Source: Debaryomyces hansenii CBS767 (Eukaryota; Ascomycota; Pichiomycetes; Serinales; Debaryomycetaceae). Taken from it: 64,000 bases of DNA. The notes under the pieces are model-generated. The model worked only from the letters and a program-made list of their open reading frames with translations, had not been told where the DNA came from and made no database searches. Location: assembly GCF_000006445.2 (NCBI RefSeq), contig NC_006047.2, positions 1,364,001-1,428,000 on the forward strand, in the 5' to 3' direction. The position numbers were made by a program, and so were the translations under genes. Of the stretch, positions 45,652 through 57,000 are shown piece after piece. Position 1 is the first letter of the stretch; every line of letters starts with the position of its first letter.

Positions 45652-47124
45652 ATGTCACCAAAATTATTAATTGCTGTTGCATTGTTATCTATATGCGAGA
45701 ACATCTTAGTAGTTGGGGGAACAAAAATTATTGGTGTACCACCCAATGAACAAGATCTTTATAACCCAATAGTCAACCAAGAAACAGGAGAGAAAACTTG
45801 GCATTGTCTTGGAGATCCTAAGATAGTATTGAATTATGATCAAATAAATGACAATTATTGTGACTGTCCTGATGGGTCTGATGAACCAGGAACAAACGCA
45901 TGCCCATATGACACCAGTCGAAAATTCTATTGTCATAATGAGGGCCATATTCCTGGACACTTAGAAAATTTTAAATTGAATGATGGGGTATGTGATTATG
46001 AGATATGCTGTGATGGATCTGATGAATACCTAACTGGTAGATGTGAAAATAAATGTTCCGAAATTCATCAACAATATGTTACATACGTACAAACCACGAA
46101 CGAAGAAATGGATATTTCACTTTCAGAAAAGAAAAAATTTCTTTCCATAGCACAAGAGAAGAGAGCCAACGCGGAAAATAGAGTTGAAGCTCTTAAAAAA
46201 GAGCTAGAATCGAGCCTTAGATCAAAAGATAAAGAGATCGAATCGCAATCCCAAGAAGACACACCCGATCAACTGGTTTATTTAAAATTATCTCCTTATC
46301 TCCAAGAATTACAAACGAGCATACAATTAGAAAGAAGCAAACTAGAAGATTACTCAAAAAATATTGCTTTTTTGGAAAGTGTATTGTCTAGCTTGATTAA
46401 AAATTATAATCCCAATTTTAATGACTTAGCTGTAAAGGACACAGTCAATAAGTTTCGCGATTATGTTTCAAATAAAGACGAACAAGAGGAATTTCAAACA
46501 AGCTCAATAAAGGTATTAACCTCTTTAACGGAAGAGTCCGAGAAACTATCGTATAATACTCAAAATGAAAATGTGGATATATTTTATCCTGGAATCAGTA
46601 ATATGATACACTATTATTATACATCATTTGTGAAGTCTTTTATGGAAAGTCCAAAAGACAAAGGCTTGGGCGATGAAGAAGAGGAGACAACTGTTCACAC
46701 TGAAACAGAGGATGTTGAATCATTAAAGAATGAAATTGCAAAAATCAATGAAGATTTGGACAAAGATTATGGAAAGGACGACATCTTAAGGTCTGTACAG
46801 TCACAGTGGATTAAAAAGCGTCTTGGAGGATATTCTTACAACATTGGGTTTTTGGATTCGATCTACCAAGATAGTATTTTGATCGGTAGGTATTCTAGAA
46901 TTGAAGGTAACAAACTTATTTACGATCAAGGTGCAAAATGTTGGAATGGCCCGCGTAGGTCAGGCATTGTTGAAATGATTTGTGGTCCAAACAATGATTT
47001 AATTTCGATTGGAGAGCCAGAGAAATGTGAGTATCACTTGGAATTAATGACACCCATTGTTTGTAATGAAATATTAGAAGAAGAATTACTTTCGAATTTT
47101 AAAATAAATTATGAAAAATTATAG
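45652..47124 (+). CDS. GTB1: Gtb1, glucosidase II β subunit
   Basis: The 490-residue ER lumenal protein supports the glucosidase II α subunit (Gls2/Rot2), which trims glucose from N-glycans during glycoprotein folding. The N-terminus is a signal peptide (about 1-21). Two LDL-receptor-like cysteine modules follow: YCDCPDGSDEPGTNACP and VCDYEICCDGSDEY. Then comes a coiled-coil/acidic stretch (about 150-395). The C-terminal PRKCSH-type (MRH-like) domain has KCWNGPRRSGIVEMICGPNN and YHLELMTPIVC. I see no HDEL-type retention signal (it ends INYEKL), so retention probably depends on the partner. The start at ATG 45652 gives the signal peptide. Confidence 0.9.
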   Translation: MSPKLLIAVALLSICENILVVGGTKIIGVPPNEQDLYNPIVNQETGEKTWHCLGDPKIVLNYDQINDNYCDCPDGSDEPGTNACPYDTSRKFYCHNEGHIPGHLENFKLNDGVCDYEICCDGSDEYLTGRCENKCSEIHQQYVTYVQTTNEEMDISLSEKKKFLSIAQEKRANAENRVEALKKELESSLRSKDKEIESQSQEDTPDQLVYLKLSPYLQELQTSIQLERSKLEDYSKNIAFLESVLSSLIKNYNPNFNDLAVKDTVNKFRDYVSNKDEQEEFQTSSIKVLTSLTEESEKLSYNTQNENVDIFYPGISNMIHYYYTSFVKSFMESPKDKGLGDEEEETTVHTETEDVESLKNEIAKINEDLDKDYGKDDILRSVQSQWIKKRLGGYSYNIGFLDSIYQDSILIGRYSRIEGNKLIYDQGAKCWNGPRRSGIVEMICGPNNDLISIGEPEKCEYHLELMTPIVCNEILEEELLSNFKINYEKL

Positions 47125-47149
47125 GTTATATCTATTCATTAATAAATCA

Positions 47150-47176
47150 AAATATACATATATATATATATATATG
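47150..47176. repeat. TA dinucleotide tract between GTB1 and BUD22
   Basis: An uninterrupted ATATAT-type tract of roughly 20-25 bases fills much of the 54-bp convergent gap. It probably overlaps polyadenylation efficiency elements of both genes. Confidence 0.7.
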
Positions 47177-47178
47177 AT

Positions 47179-48636
47179 TCAGTCGAACTTAATCTTCGTA
47201 CCTTGAAATCTGGCATTCTTTTGCTTTTCTTCAGCGAGCCTCTTAGCTACCCAAGATGGATGCTCTTTTTCAACAGGCTTAGAGATCTCAACAGGCTTAG
47301 AGATCTCAACAGGCTTTTCAACTGGATCTTCAGTGTTAGTTCTCGGTCTTCTTTCCGCCAATGGGGCAGTATTTGAACCAGTAGGTGCACTGTTTATTTT
47401 AGCCTTTAATTCTCTTTTCTTACATCTTTCTTCATATTCCAATCTTTTACGTTCTCTTTCACTCGCAATAATTACTTGCTCTTCTTTAACATGCTTGGCT
47501 TCTTTACCGTATTTTTGGGCCCATATTTTCTGCCTTGCCCTTTGACCTCTTCTATTCTTGCGTTGAGTGGTAGCCTCTTTCACAACTTTATCATTGTCAA
47601 TTTCATCATCTTCATCATCCGAACCACCTGAAAAATAACCATTGGCTAATTCTGGCAACTTATATTCTCGTTTGCTTGAGGTCTTGGCTTCTTGACGCAC
47701 ATCATCTTCGAAGAAACTGTCATCTGAATTACCAGCACTTACATCTATGTCATCTTCCAGATCAGAAGACTCTTCATCTGTCACTTCATTATAATTAACA
47801 TTAGGATCTAAATCAAACTTTTGTTCCTCATCATCTGAATTATTTACTAAATTGTCGTATACGGCAAATTTATCAAATATTTCTTCAGCATCTATACTTT
47901 CATCATCTCCAATTTCTTTTTCATGACCTTTGGACGAATCTCCTTCAACCATATCGTCATCACTGTCATCTTGAACATCCTCGTTATTATCTTCATCAAA
48001 ATCTGATTGGATGTCTTTGCCGACTAGCTTCTTTCTTGCATCTCTTTCAAACTTAGTCAAATCACCTCTCACCATTTTAAACGACCATTCAATCTCACTT
48101 AGTAAAGGCTTAATTGATTTTGTATTCCATAAATTGGATATATAATTGTTCAAGTCTTTATTGGTTTGACAATAGTTTATGAAAAATGCTGATGGGTTTG
48201 ATTTATGCGACTTATCAGTAATTATACTACAAACATCCGATGGCATGTACTTAGGAGGGACTGATTTCAAGTCCTTAGTGATCAAAATTGAAGATGTAAT
48301 ACATTTAATAAGTTTCGAAGTAATCAATTCTTGAATTCTGTCTTCGGCCCCAAAAAATTCAAGTAGACCATTTTTTGAATCAACGTTTTTCCATTTATTA
48401 AGATCAGATTTAATATGCTTGTTAACTTCTTTATTTAATTTTTTATAAGCCCCATAGTATTTCTTATGGAAATGATCTTCCTTCAAGGCCAATATCTCTT
48501 TTTCGGCTTCATCTCTAGATTGAGGCAATTTCTTCAAAAGTTTACTATTATTTCTAGCTGACAAAATTTTTTTTGTATGGGGAAACCTCGGGTTTGATCC
48601 GTGGTACTTCGCTTCGAGTAAATCTAGTTTCCACAT
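47179..48636 (-). CDS. BUD22: Bud22, SSU rRNA processome-associated protein
   Basis: The 485-residue nucleolar protein is needed for 18S rRNA maturation; the bud-site phenotype is secondary. The N-terminal start MWKLDLLEAKYHGSN and helical region lead to a long acidic middle (about 210-335, many D/E runs). A Lys/Arg-rich segment (RKNRRGQRARQKIWAQKYGK) follows. The C-terminal signature HPSWVAKRLAEEKQKN...FQGTKIKF is the Bud22/SRFBP1 hallmark. A short EKPVEISKPVEISKPVEK repeat precedes it. It is convergent with GTB1, with only 54 bp between stops, which are filled with a TA dinucleotide tract. Confidence 0.9.
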   Translation of the reverse strand: MWKLDLLEAKYHGSNPRFPHTKKILSARNNSKLLKKLPQSRDEAEKEILALKEDHFHKKYYGAYKKLNKEVNKHIKSDLNKWKNVDSKNGLLEFFGAEDRIQELITSKLIKCITSSILITKDLKSVPPKYMPSDVCSIITDKSHKSNPSAFFINYCQTNKDLNNYISNLWNTKSIKPLLSEIEWSFKMVRGDLTKFERDARKKLVGKDIQSDFDEDNNEDVQDDSDDDMVEGDSSKGHEKEIGDDESIDAEEIFDKFAVYDNLVNNSDDEEQKFDLDPNVNYNEVTDEESSDLEDDIDVSAGNSDDSFFEDDVRQEAKTSSKREYKLPELANGYFSGGSDDEDDEIDNDKVVKEATTQRKNRRGQRARQKIWAQKYGKEAKHVKEEQVIIASERERKRLEYEERCKKRELKAKINSAPTGSNTAPLAERRPRTNTEDPVEKPVEISKPVEISKPVEKEHPSWVAKRLAEEKQKNARFQGTKIKFD

Positions 48637-48812
48637 ACTCTAATAGTTTATGCTAAAGTAAATCTCTACTTATTTAGTCTATTATTGCAAACTATTAAAT
48701 AATTATTGAACTAGATGAGATGAGACTAAATTTAATTTTTTTGATGCGATCATAAACTTTGCTCAATTTGATTGTGAAAAATTATGGACCATTAAACGTC
48801 AGGCATAACAAA

Positions 48813-50186
48813 ATGGCTAATATAGATAAAGAAGTGCTAGCAAGTCAACCTGATGAAATATCCAAAGATCAAAAGAGAAGAAAGTTAAATAAACATGAAA
48901 AAAAGGAACGTACTCACCTACAATGTGAATATTTTATAGCTAAAAAGAATAGAAGATGTTGTATGCAAAGGAAAGCAGATCGCAAATATTGCTCCGAGCA
49001 CCTAGTTGATAATAATGAACCAGATAAAGGTGAAAGAGTTCCATGCCCATTAGATAACAATCATAGTGTGTGGAGCAAAAATTTGACTAATCATTTAAAA
49101 AAATGTAATGCAAAGCCGAAAGAAAACGAAGAAATATGGTACGAGAAAGATCTCAATACGAAGCTTGGAGTGGACATTACAGAAGACTCGTTTAAGAATG
49201 ATGGTAATGATAATGATAATGAGGATGATGATCTCAATGAAAAAGAATTATACGAAAAGTATATACCTATCTTGAGAAATATAAAAGACCATTTTGAACC
49301 TTTAGGTTTTAGTATTAGTAAACATAGTGGGCTAAAGAATCGATTGTCTGAAGTATCTAACCAGAAGCATGCAATACAACAATCATCGTTGATAGGGAAT
49401 ATGAAAAAGAGAGGGTTGTTGGATATAAATAAATTTTATTTAGAGTTTGGCTGTGGAAAAGGAGAACTATCAAGATTTGTTAATTTGAGTGTCCTAGAAG
49501 ACTTACAAGTCAAAGACTTAGCTGGAAAATCAAAATATGGGTACGGATTTATCGACAGAGGTGTAAATAGAATGAAAATGGATTCCAAAATAGTAAAAGA
49601 TGCCAAAGAAAATACCATTGAGGTAAATATCACAACCAAAAGGTCAAAGATAGACATTAAAGACTTGCATGTTGATAAATTTTTAAAAGATATAGACCCA
49701 GAACATGTGGTTGTCATTTCAAAGCATTTATGTGGGGCAGCGACAGACTTGACTTTCAAGCTGTTACTTAATTCGTCATTATTACAAGGAAACAGTGATA
49801 AATTCGGCGGGCTTCTAATTGCAATGTGCTGCAGGCATGTGTGCGCATATGATCAATTACTACCAGAATCAAGAGCATTTTTACAAAGCAAAGGATTTCG
49901 TTCATTGAGTTCATTCAATATTTTGAAAAAAATAGTCTCATGGGCTGTTTGCGGTAAACGGGATGGCACCAATGAAGAAAGTACGGGAGAGCACATAAGT
50001 GGATTAACTTTCAAGGAAAGAGAAGAGTTGGGATTAGTTGCACGTAGATTAATTGATGAAAGTAGAGTTTTTGCCATGAACCTTCTAGTTAATCCATTAG
50101 GATTCCATACAGAAATGTTCTGGTACGTTGAAAAGGAAATCACTCTTGAAAATGTATGTCTCTGCATCATTCCTGATTCAAATTGA
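48813..50186 (+). CDS. TRM13: Trm13, tRNA 2'-O-methyltransferase (position 4)
   Basis: The 457-residue AdoMet-dependent enzyme methylates the ribose of nucleotide 4 in tRNAs. Zinc-binding segments at the N-terminus are a CCCH-type CEYFIAKKNRRCCMQRK...YCSEH and a CHHC (U11-48K type) VPCPLDNNHSVW...NHLKKC. The methyltransferase domain follows, with LEFGCGKGELSRFVNL as the AdoMet-binding loop and VVISKHLCGAATDLT as the conserved HLCG block. RHVCAYDQL matches the late motif. I start at ATG 48813 (MANIDKEVL). An earlier open frame exists, but it would need a TTG start and adds nothing conserved. Two bases of spacing detail cannot be resolved by eye. Confidence 0.93.
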   Translation: MANIDKEVLASQPDEISKDQKRRKLNKHEKKERTHLQCEYFIAKKNRRCCMQRKADRKYCSEHLVDNNEPDKGERVPCPLDNNHSVWSKNLTNHLKKCNAKPKENEEIWYEKDLNTKLGVDITEDSFKNDGNDNDNEDDDLNEKELYEKYIPILRNIKDHFEPLGFSISKHSGLKNRLSEVSNQKHAIQQSSLIGNMKKRGLLDINKFYLEFGCGKGELSRFVNLSVLEDLQVKDLAGKSKYGYGFIDRGVNRMKMDSKIVKDAKENTIEVNITTKRSKIDIKDLHVDKFLKDIDPEHVVVISKHLCGAATDLTFKLLLNSSLLQGNSDKFGGLLIAMCCRHVCAYDQLLPESRAFLQSKGFRSLSSFNILKKIVSWAVCGKRDGTNEESTGEHISGLTFKEREELGLVARRLIDESRVFAMNLLVNPLGFHTEMFWYVEKEITLENVCLCIIPDSN

Positions 50187-50316
50187 AGTCAATACAACTT
50201 GTAAATAGGATTTACGAAATTAATTATCAATATATTAGATACGAAAATATATTTCATAGGCTAGAACTAAAATTTGTAACTAAAACCAAACAGGTAAGAA
50301 GTAATGGTTCGCGAAC

Positions 50317-50820
50317 TTAAATCTTATCTTCAGAAACACCGTGTTTCCAGATGGCAACGTAAGGAGTAGTACCATCTTCACGGTAGTTCAATAAGACAAC
50401 CATTCCATCTGGGTCCATTGATTCACCAGTGTAGAAGTCCCAGTCACCGAAAGAACTGACAACCTTCTTGAAGTAGGTCTTGGCACCATTTTCGAAAGCT
50501 TCAATAGCTTCTGGGTTCTTTTCAGCTAAGTGAGCCTTGACTCTCTTCATGTATCCCTTCATGTAGGTCATGAAGGACTTCTTGTCGAAAGAGGTTTGTT
50601 GTAATCTGAAGGAGTAGACAACGTTGTTAACGGTTTCAGTGCCATCTTCTAAATCTTCACCACCTTCTTCAGCAGATGGGTTAGCACCAATATCAACATC
50701 GCCGTTGTTGACATTGACCATGGCGCAATCAGCTTCATAGACAACATCATCAACTAATTTGACGTCGTAAGCGTCAGATAATAACTCGTCTCCAGAAATA
50801 ACGTCAGTGAAAATAATCAT
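50317..50820 (-). CDS. TMA19: Tma19, translationally controlled tumour protein (TCTP)
   Basis: This 167-residue, ribosome-associated cytosolic protein is highly expressed and responds to stress. The start MIIFTDVISGDELLSDAYDV and the segments TNDVVYSFRLQQTSF-like (here VNNVVYSFRLQQTSFDKK) and FYTGESMDPDGMVVLLNYRE are TCTP hallmarks. Codons are strongly biased towards a small preferred set (AAG, TTG, GAA), unlike neighbouring genes, as expected for high expression. A CACGTG box (50911-50916) lies about 90 bp upstream of the start, in an otherwise AT-rich promoter. Confidence 0.97.
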   Translation of the reverse strand: MIIFTDVISGDELLSDAYDVKLVDDVVYEADCAMVNVNNGDVDIGANPSAEEGGEDLEDGTETVNNVVYSFRLQQTSFDKKSFMTYMKGYMKRVKAHLAEKNPEAIEAFENGAKTYFKKVVSSFGDWDFYTGESMDPDGMVVLLNYREDGTTPYVAIWKHGVSEDKI

Positions 50821-50910
50821 ATTGCAATCGTATGTTGTTTGCTAAGATTGGACGGAAATTATTCAGGAATTTCCAATTGATTTTATATAGACAAAATTTT
50901 TTTTTCAGCG

Positions 50911-50916
50911 CACGTG
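50911..50916. promoter_or_regulatory. CACGTG box upstream of TMA19
   Basis: A palindromic CACGTG within GCGCACGTGAGC lies 91 bases before the TMA19 start. It is the core of Cbf1/Pho4-class sites. Similar boxes precede POP8 and VPS10 in this window. Occupancy is inferred only. Confidence 0.4.
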
Positions 50917-51088
50917 AGCATCATGGATGTTAATGAAGCATCTCCTACAATACGAGATCTATTACCCGACCTAAATAAGTTAACTTCCTAAACCAGAAGG
51001 AAACGCAAAAAAAGTCTCAATAACGTTAGAGGGAATAATATGGTCTTAAGATTGTTCATTAATGTTACAAATAATATTACATATTCGT

Positions 51089-53701
51089 CTATATACGTGC
51101 AAAGTGACCAGTAAAGGCCTTTTTTAACCATTCTAGAAGTCTGTCATAGACGACGATATTTCCGTTATGATACCTTATAGAGTGGTCAGAGTCAGGGAAT
51201 ACCATGAAATCGAAATTTTCAATTGATTCCAAATTGAAGTCGTCAATAAGTTTCAAAGAATTTTGAAAATGGACGTTGTCATCACCAGAACCGTGCATAA
51301 TAAGGAACCGGTCTACGTTAGCAAAGTTGGTGACGTTGTGTATGGACGCAATCTGATAACCCTGTGGATTATCCTGGGGTTTTCTCATGTACCTTTCTGT
51401 ATAGATAGAATCGTAAAGCTTCCACTTTGTTACTGGAGCAACGGCAGCACCATACGAGAAGATATGGTCCTCGGAGTCGGTTTCAAGGGTTTTCAATGTA
51501 AGGAATCCTCCATACGACCAACCCCAGATACCAATCCGCAGACGATCAACGTAGGGTTTCTGGCTCCAGAGTTTTGCTGCAGCTATTTGGTCTAAAGGTT
51601 CAAAATGGCCCAACTTGTCTCTGACAACAAATTTGAAGTCAGATCCCATTTTTTCATTATAAGAGTTGAATCCGGTACCTCGTCCATCAACTGTGACAAC
51701 AATACTATCCAATTCGGCCGCGACGACAGAACTGAACGAGATTGCAAAATTTTTAGTGACTAACTGAGATCCTGGTCCCCCGTAAACAAAAAATAAGACT
51801 GGATACTTGTAGCTTGGGTCGAAGTTTAATGGTAAAGTTTCGACTGCATTAGCCTTGATTTCTTCACCCGATATGTCGTCATAACCTAAACTGACGACGC
51901 TGTATCTGACTTCAGGGATTACGTAGTTTTTTAAATTATTTGACAATTCCTCATTAGATTCAATACTCTTAATATCCGTGTGTTCATGTAAATCAATTAA
52001 CTTTTGATACGGTACCTTTGGACCTTGATAATTGAGTAGCAAATATCTCGACCCAGACGAGAAAGATCCTGAATACCAACCCTCATTTGAAATATCGGTG
52101 ACGTTTTTAATAACAGGTAATTCCTGTTGATTAACAATAGAGTCATATAAATTCACAGAATGTATATGTCTTTCGATAGATGATTTAAAAGTGCTAATGA
52201 AGTATATTTCATTAGTATTATAATCAAATGAGGCGACACCATCCACTACTTCCCATTGCCCTTTGGTCAAAACTATTCCATCAGGATTTTCAGGAGGTGA
52301 AAAGTATGCCAAATGATTGTAACCATCGATAACAACAGTGTCAATGTAACCATCATTTATACGACCCAAAGACTGGTTTTTTGGAACGTACAACGTATTA
52401 GATGTGATTTCAAACCACGAATTTTTGGCATTTTGCTTCCTAACTAACTTAGATTTATTAGTGTCAGCAGTTACAAGATAAATCTCTAACACATCACTTG
52501 CTCTATTGCTAATTTTTACCAATAGGAAATTGTCCGAAACCCAAATAACCTCAGTTATAAGCCTGTCTTCAATTTCACTTAAATCAAAGCCCATAACCTT
52601 AATATTATCAGTCAGTCGTTTTGCGACAGAATTTAATTCATACACAACAAGGTCCACAACAGGATTTGCATAACCAGCTTTTGGATATTTTATTTTTCTA
52701 TATTCAGGGTAATCTTCATAATTCTCTTGTACATAATACGGTATGGAAAATGTTGGAACTAAAGTATCGTTAGTTTTCAAGAACGACAATTTATCACCTT
52801 TTGGAGACCACCATAAAACGCTGTCACCAGAAAAAACTTCTTCCTCATAAACCCAGTCCGGAATGCCATACAAAACATCAGAGCTTCCATCAAACGTAAC
52901 CTGTTCAATATAGCCATCTTGGAGATATTTAATATAAATATTCTGTTTATAAACAAATGCCACATGCGACGAAGTGGGCGACCAACTCGTGATTGATAGT
53001 TTATCTTCTTCGTTATATATTGGCTTTATGTTATTAGACGCCACATCTAAAGTCCAATATATAGCGAACGATGAATGTCTCCAGTTTTGGGTAGTGTTGG
53101 TTTTAAGAATAGCTTTTGTTAAATCTGGCGACGCTGTTAAACTGTCTATGTCATATATGATGTTATTATATTGAAACGATGAATCGTTGTACAAAGTATA
53201 CTGGTAGCCGGAATCAATAATAGACTTAATTAGATATCTAGTATCATCTTCATTCTCTTCTTTCAAAACATAGGTACCCTTGTCGTTATTGATAGATTCC
53301 GGCTCCCTTATCCATTGTAATTCCTTATAGTGCGGTTTGAATAACCCATCCCGTACGGCTGAAAAGTTTAATAACACCTTATTACCGTTATCAAAAGAAA
53401 GCGGCCTGTTCAAGTTTAGTTGCTTATCACTACCATTATTCAATAATGGAGGTGAAATCTTTTTTAAGTAACTTTCTATTCGTAATGTGGCTATTTGGTT
53501 TTGTTGAAATCTAGATATTGTTAATATTAAGAATGCTGTACCCCAAACCAATATGCCTAGCAAGACACCTCCATAGAACAAGTTCTTATACCCATTATCC
53601 ATAAATCCTTTCTTATTAGGTATTTCTTCATGATGCTCAACATCATATTCGTCCTTTTCACTTTTAACACTCTTGGAGTGGTTATACTCCGATTTTATCA
53701 T
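51089..53701 (-). CDS. DAP2: Dipeptidyl aminopeptidase, Dap2/Ste13 type
   Basis: The 870-residue type II membrane serine peptidase belongs to the DPP4 (S9B) family. A charged cytosolic N-terminus is followed by a single anchor (about 40-62, LFYGGVLLGILVWGTAFLIL). An N-glycosylated eight-bladed propeller region and a C-terminal α/β-hydrolase domain complete it. The catalytic triad is S729 in GWSYGGF, D807 in GDDNVHFQ and H840 in SDHSIRYH. The propeller motif DWVYEEEVF supplies the DPP Glu pair. Dap2 sits in the vacuole membrane and Ste13 in the late Golgi, where it trims mating pheromone. Sequence alone does not separate them; the short cytosolic tail slightly favours Dap2. The start is the ATG at 53699-53701, not the TTG upstream. 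Confidence 0.9.
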   Translation of the reverse strand: MIKSEYNHSKSVKSEKDEYDVEHHEEIPNKKGFMDNGYKNLFYGGVLLGILVWGTAFLILTISRFQQNQIATLRIESYLKKISPPLLNNGSDKQLNLNRPLSFDNGNKVLLNFSAVRDGLFKPHYKELQWIREPESINNDKGTYVLKEENEDDTRYLIKSIIDSGYQYTLYNDSSFQYNNIIYDIDSLTASPDLTKAILKTNTTQNWRHSSFAIYWTLDVASNNIKPIYNEEDKLSITSWSPTSSHVAFVYKQNIYIKYLQDGYIEQVTFDGSSDVLYGIPDWVYEEEVFSGDSVLWWSPKGDKLSFLKTNDTLVPTFSIPYYVQENYEDYPEYRKIKYPKAGYANPVVDLVVYELNSVAKRLTDNIKVMGFDLSEIEDRLITEVIWVSDNFLLVKISNRASDVLEIYLVTADTNKSKLVRKQNAKNSWFEITSNTLYVPKNQSLGRINDGYIDTVVIDGYNHLAYFSPPENPDGIVLTKGQWEVVDGVASFDYNTNEIYFISTFKSSIERHIHSVNLYDSIVNQQELPVIKNVTDISNEGWYSGSFSSGSRYLLLNYQGPKVPYQKLIDLHEHTDIKSIESNEELSNNLKNYVIPEVRYSVVSLGYDDISGEEIKANAVETLPLNFDPSYKYPVLFFVYGGPGSQLVTKNFAISFSSVVAAELDSIVVTVDGRGTGFNSYNEKMGSDFKFVVRDKLGHFEPLDQIAAAKLWSQKPYVDRLRIGIWGWSYGGFLTLKTLETDSEDHIFSYGAAVAPVTKWKLYDSIYTERYMRKPQDNPQGYQIASIHNVTNFANVDRFLIMHGSGDDNVHFQNSLKLIDDFNLESIENFDFMVFPDSDHSIRYHNGNIVVYDRLLEWLKKAFTGHFARI

Positions 53702-54062
53702 ATTCCACAATAATTATGGAAGATTAATTATACAATATATCTTATAGAATGAATATACCGATGAGTAATAATAAATAATAAGAAATAATAATAGTCAATC
53801 AAATATATGCAAACATAGAAAAAATGGCTGGTTATTTCCTTTTGTGTTTAAGACTACTGTTCTAATTAGAAAAATTATATGCGGATTATGAATTAATTAT
53901 ACAAATTTTGATATCTATGTATAGGTTTATAAAATACAAATAAATTAGTGTACACGGTGAGAATGAAATAATGATTACTTTGCATAGTCACTTAGAATAA
54001 GATAAATCGGTTAAAATCGACATACATCTATCATCCACGAAGTTGGTTAACAAGCCTTATGA
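53702..54062. promoter_or_regulatory. DAP2 upstream region / SLN1 3' flank
   Basis: The 361 AT-rich bases contain runs of AATAATA (53765-53790). Nothing beyond promoter and terminator function can be supported. Confidence 0.35.
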
Positions 54063-57000
54063 TTAAGCTTGAGCACTCTCTGGCTGTAACGTAGGGCTGA
54101 GCTCGGTTATAATTTTTCTCAAATTAGACCTACGGATTGGTTTGGCTAAGAATCCAGACATGCCACAATTAAGACATTCTTTGACGTTTGTTTCGTCAGC
54201 AAAAGCAGTCAAAGCTATAATTGGATTCTTAAATTGTAAATCATTTCTGATCCTCTTTGTTGCCAACAAACCATCGATTTTTGGCATTTGAACATCCATT
54301 AGAATAAGATCGAATAGCCCGGATTCTTCATTAATATCCTTTACTAATTCGATTGCCTCTGCACCATTACAGGCCATTGTAATGTCTGTGAATCCTTCTA
54401 ATTTTAACATCCTTCTGATAACCTCTTGGTTAACCATGTTATCTTCAGCAACTAAGATCTTTAAATGTGACAATTCGTCTGGAACGTTATTCGGTGTTGT
54501 CGCTCCTTCGATTCCTTGAGAGCTAGCCGTTCCTGTTGAAGATTTTGTGAGTAAGTGTGGCTTTTCAAAATCGCTCAATCCTGGTAAATCTAAATCTCTT
54601 TTCCTACCTGGATTCGGCGTTGTAGAACCACTTGAAATACCATTGATTAACTGCGTAATATTGCCATTTAATAATTGGTCATTTGCACCTTTTCTTTCAG
54701 TATCAGGACCAGGTTTAGTCTCAATACAATTAAGTGAACTGTCTATTTGACCAACTTCTCCGCCATCTTTTACATCTCGCATATAATCACTATTACCAGA
54801 ATTATCATCACCACTTTCATCAATCAAGCTTACTGCCTTAGAATTTAAGTCTGATGTATTCGCAGCTTTAAATTGGTCACTTTCGGGTTCAATATCAAAT
54901 GCAACCTTTCTATTAACTTTAGATTTAGGATTAAATTCGTCTTCACAAAACTGGAACATATCTTCTTCGTCGACCATTATTTCTCCACTTTGAGGCAATG
55001 GAACAATAAATGTAAATGTCGATCCTGAGCCAATTGTTGATTTCAAGGTTAAAGTCCCATTCATCATTTCTGCTAATTGCCTACAAATAGATAAACCCAA
55101 TCCAGTACCACCATAGCTCCTTGACAATGTTTGGTCTCCTTGGATAAATGGATCAAATACTTTTTCTTGCATAGCAGGTTCGATACCTGGACCCGTATCG
55201 GTTACCTCAATTTGAATGGCCCAAGTTTTAGGCTCATATAGTTTTTTGATTTTATAAACCTTATCTTCCTTGATGACTTCATTAGTTGAAAAGCTAGAGC
55301 TAATGCTTCCTGTACCTTGATGAGACAGTCCACTTGTTATGTTACGTGAAATAGCCGTTGTATAGCTTCTTGTGTGGCCATCCACTTTTGACGAACCTAT
55401 ACTGGAGGTCTCATTAAATGCATTAGAGATCAGGGTTTCATTCATATTTTCCATATGACTACCACTGATGTCATGAATCGATTGGTCTGCCGATGTTCTG
55501 CCTTGAAGATTAGATTTGGTCGAGACACTTGACAATCTTCGTTGACTGGGTATCATATTTTGTTTGAATTGTGCATTGAAAATTGTGTTTTCATATTCGG
55601 CAGTTGACAATGTCAATATACTTGAACTGTCATTGTTTGTATCAAAAGTCTTGTCCTTGCCCGAAAAGGTAGAAGATTTGTCGCTGGAGTGTTTTTCTTT
55701 GTATTCGTCAGATGTATCGGGATTTCCATTGTCATAATTGGAATCAACCTTTTTAGATAATATCGGACCATCGTCTGCAAATTTTCTAGTGTGTCTCAAA
55801 ACATGAACTTTCTTATGTTGTTGTTTTTCTGAATTAACTTGATCGTATTCACCCAAAAGTTTGAAAGAAACATCAACCGAACCATCAACTGGTGTAAACT
55901 TCAAACTATTGGATACTAGATTCATTACGATCTGAATAATCCTATTTGAATCACCATATAGAACTAATTTTCTAATTATGTCAGGCTTTAATAAAATGTT
56001 GAGGTGCACTCTTTGATCCATCGCTAATTTACTGAAAATAGACTGCACTTGATACACAACCTCTAGAATTTGAAAATTGGATTTCTCTAATTTCGATCTG
56101 TTTAAAGTATTTTTGGAATACGTCAATAATTCTGTCAAAATATGCAATAATAGTTCACCAGAACGGTAAATCAATCTCAAGGATTCTTGGATTCTTGTGT
56201 GATCATTCTCGTCCATCGCAATAGCTGTCATTCCTAAGATACCATTTAATGGCGTTCTTAATTCGTGTGAGATATTAGCTATAAAAACTGTTTTTGCTTC
56301 ATTTGCAGATTCTGCTTCTATCTTCAGAGCTTCTAATTCCTTCGTTCTGATTTTAACTCTATCTTCTAAATGGGTATATTGTTTATCTAATTCTTCTGTC
56401 ATAATATTAAATGCTTCAGATAATTCTGTTAATTCATCTTTGAAAAATTTCTTAGAGCTTGATATCTTTGTGGGTAATCTAATAGCAGTTGAGTAAACTG
56501 ATGAGGTGTTTGTAACATCAGAAATAACACTATTTCTTTTACTTGACGCGCCACTATTAGGATGCATTGAAGGTGGAACAGGCGAACTATCCGGCAATCC
56601 TTTTTCATTAGCATTTTTCTTTTTTTTGGACCTGGTGATAGATTCTGTGGCTTCTTTCAATTTTGTAATGGGTCTCACAAACCATACCGCTAACGGAAAT
56701 GTAATGAGACACATAAAAACTCCTGTACCAATTACAACTCCAATAATAATGTTTCTTAATTTTACAACAGGAGTTAAGAATTGTGATCGTGGTTGTTCCA
56801 CTATGACTGTCCAATATAATTGGGGATCTAACTGTATTTGGGTGTATCCAATAGCGACAGAATCACCATTATAAGATTTAACATTGGTGGAAGAACCAGC
56901 AGTTTTCAGTAATGCTTCTTCTACCAGTGGAGCCGAGTCAATGGTGTAATTATGGTTCGGTAATAAACCATCCTTACTTACCGGGAAAATTGTTTCAAAC

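Noticed and set aside
45564..45749. Short frame overlapping the GTB1 start
   Set aside because: It is in another frame over the GTB1 signal peptide. GTB1's own ATG at 45652 gives the expected N-terminus.
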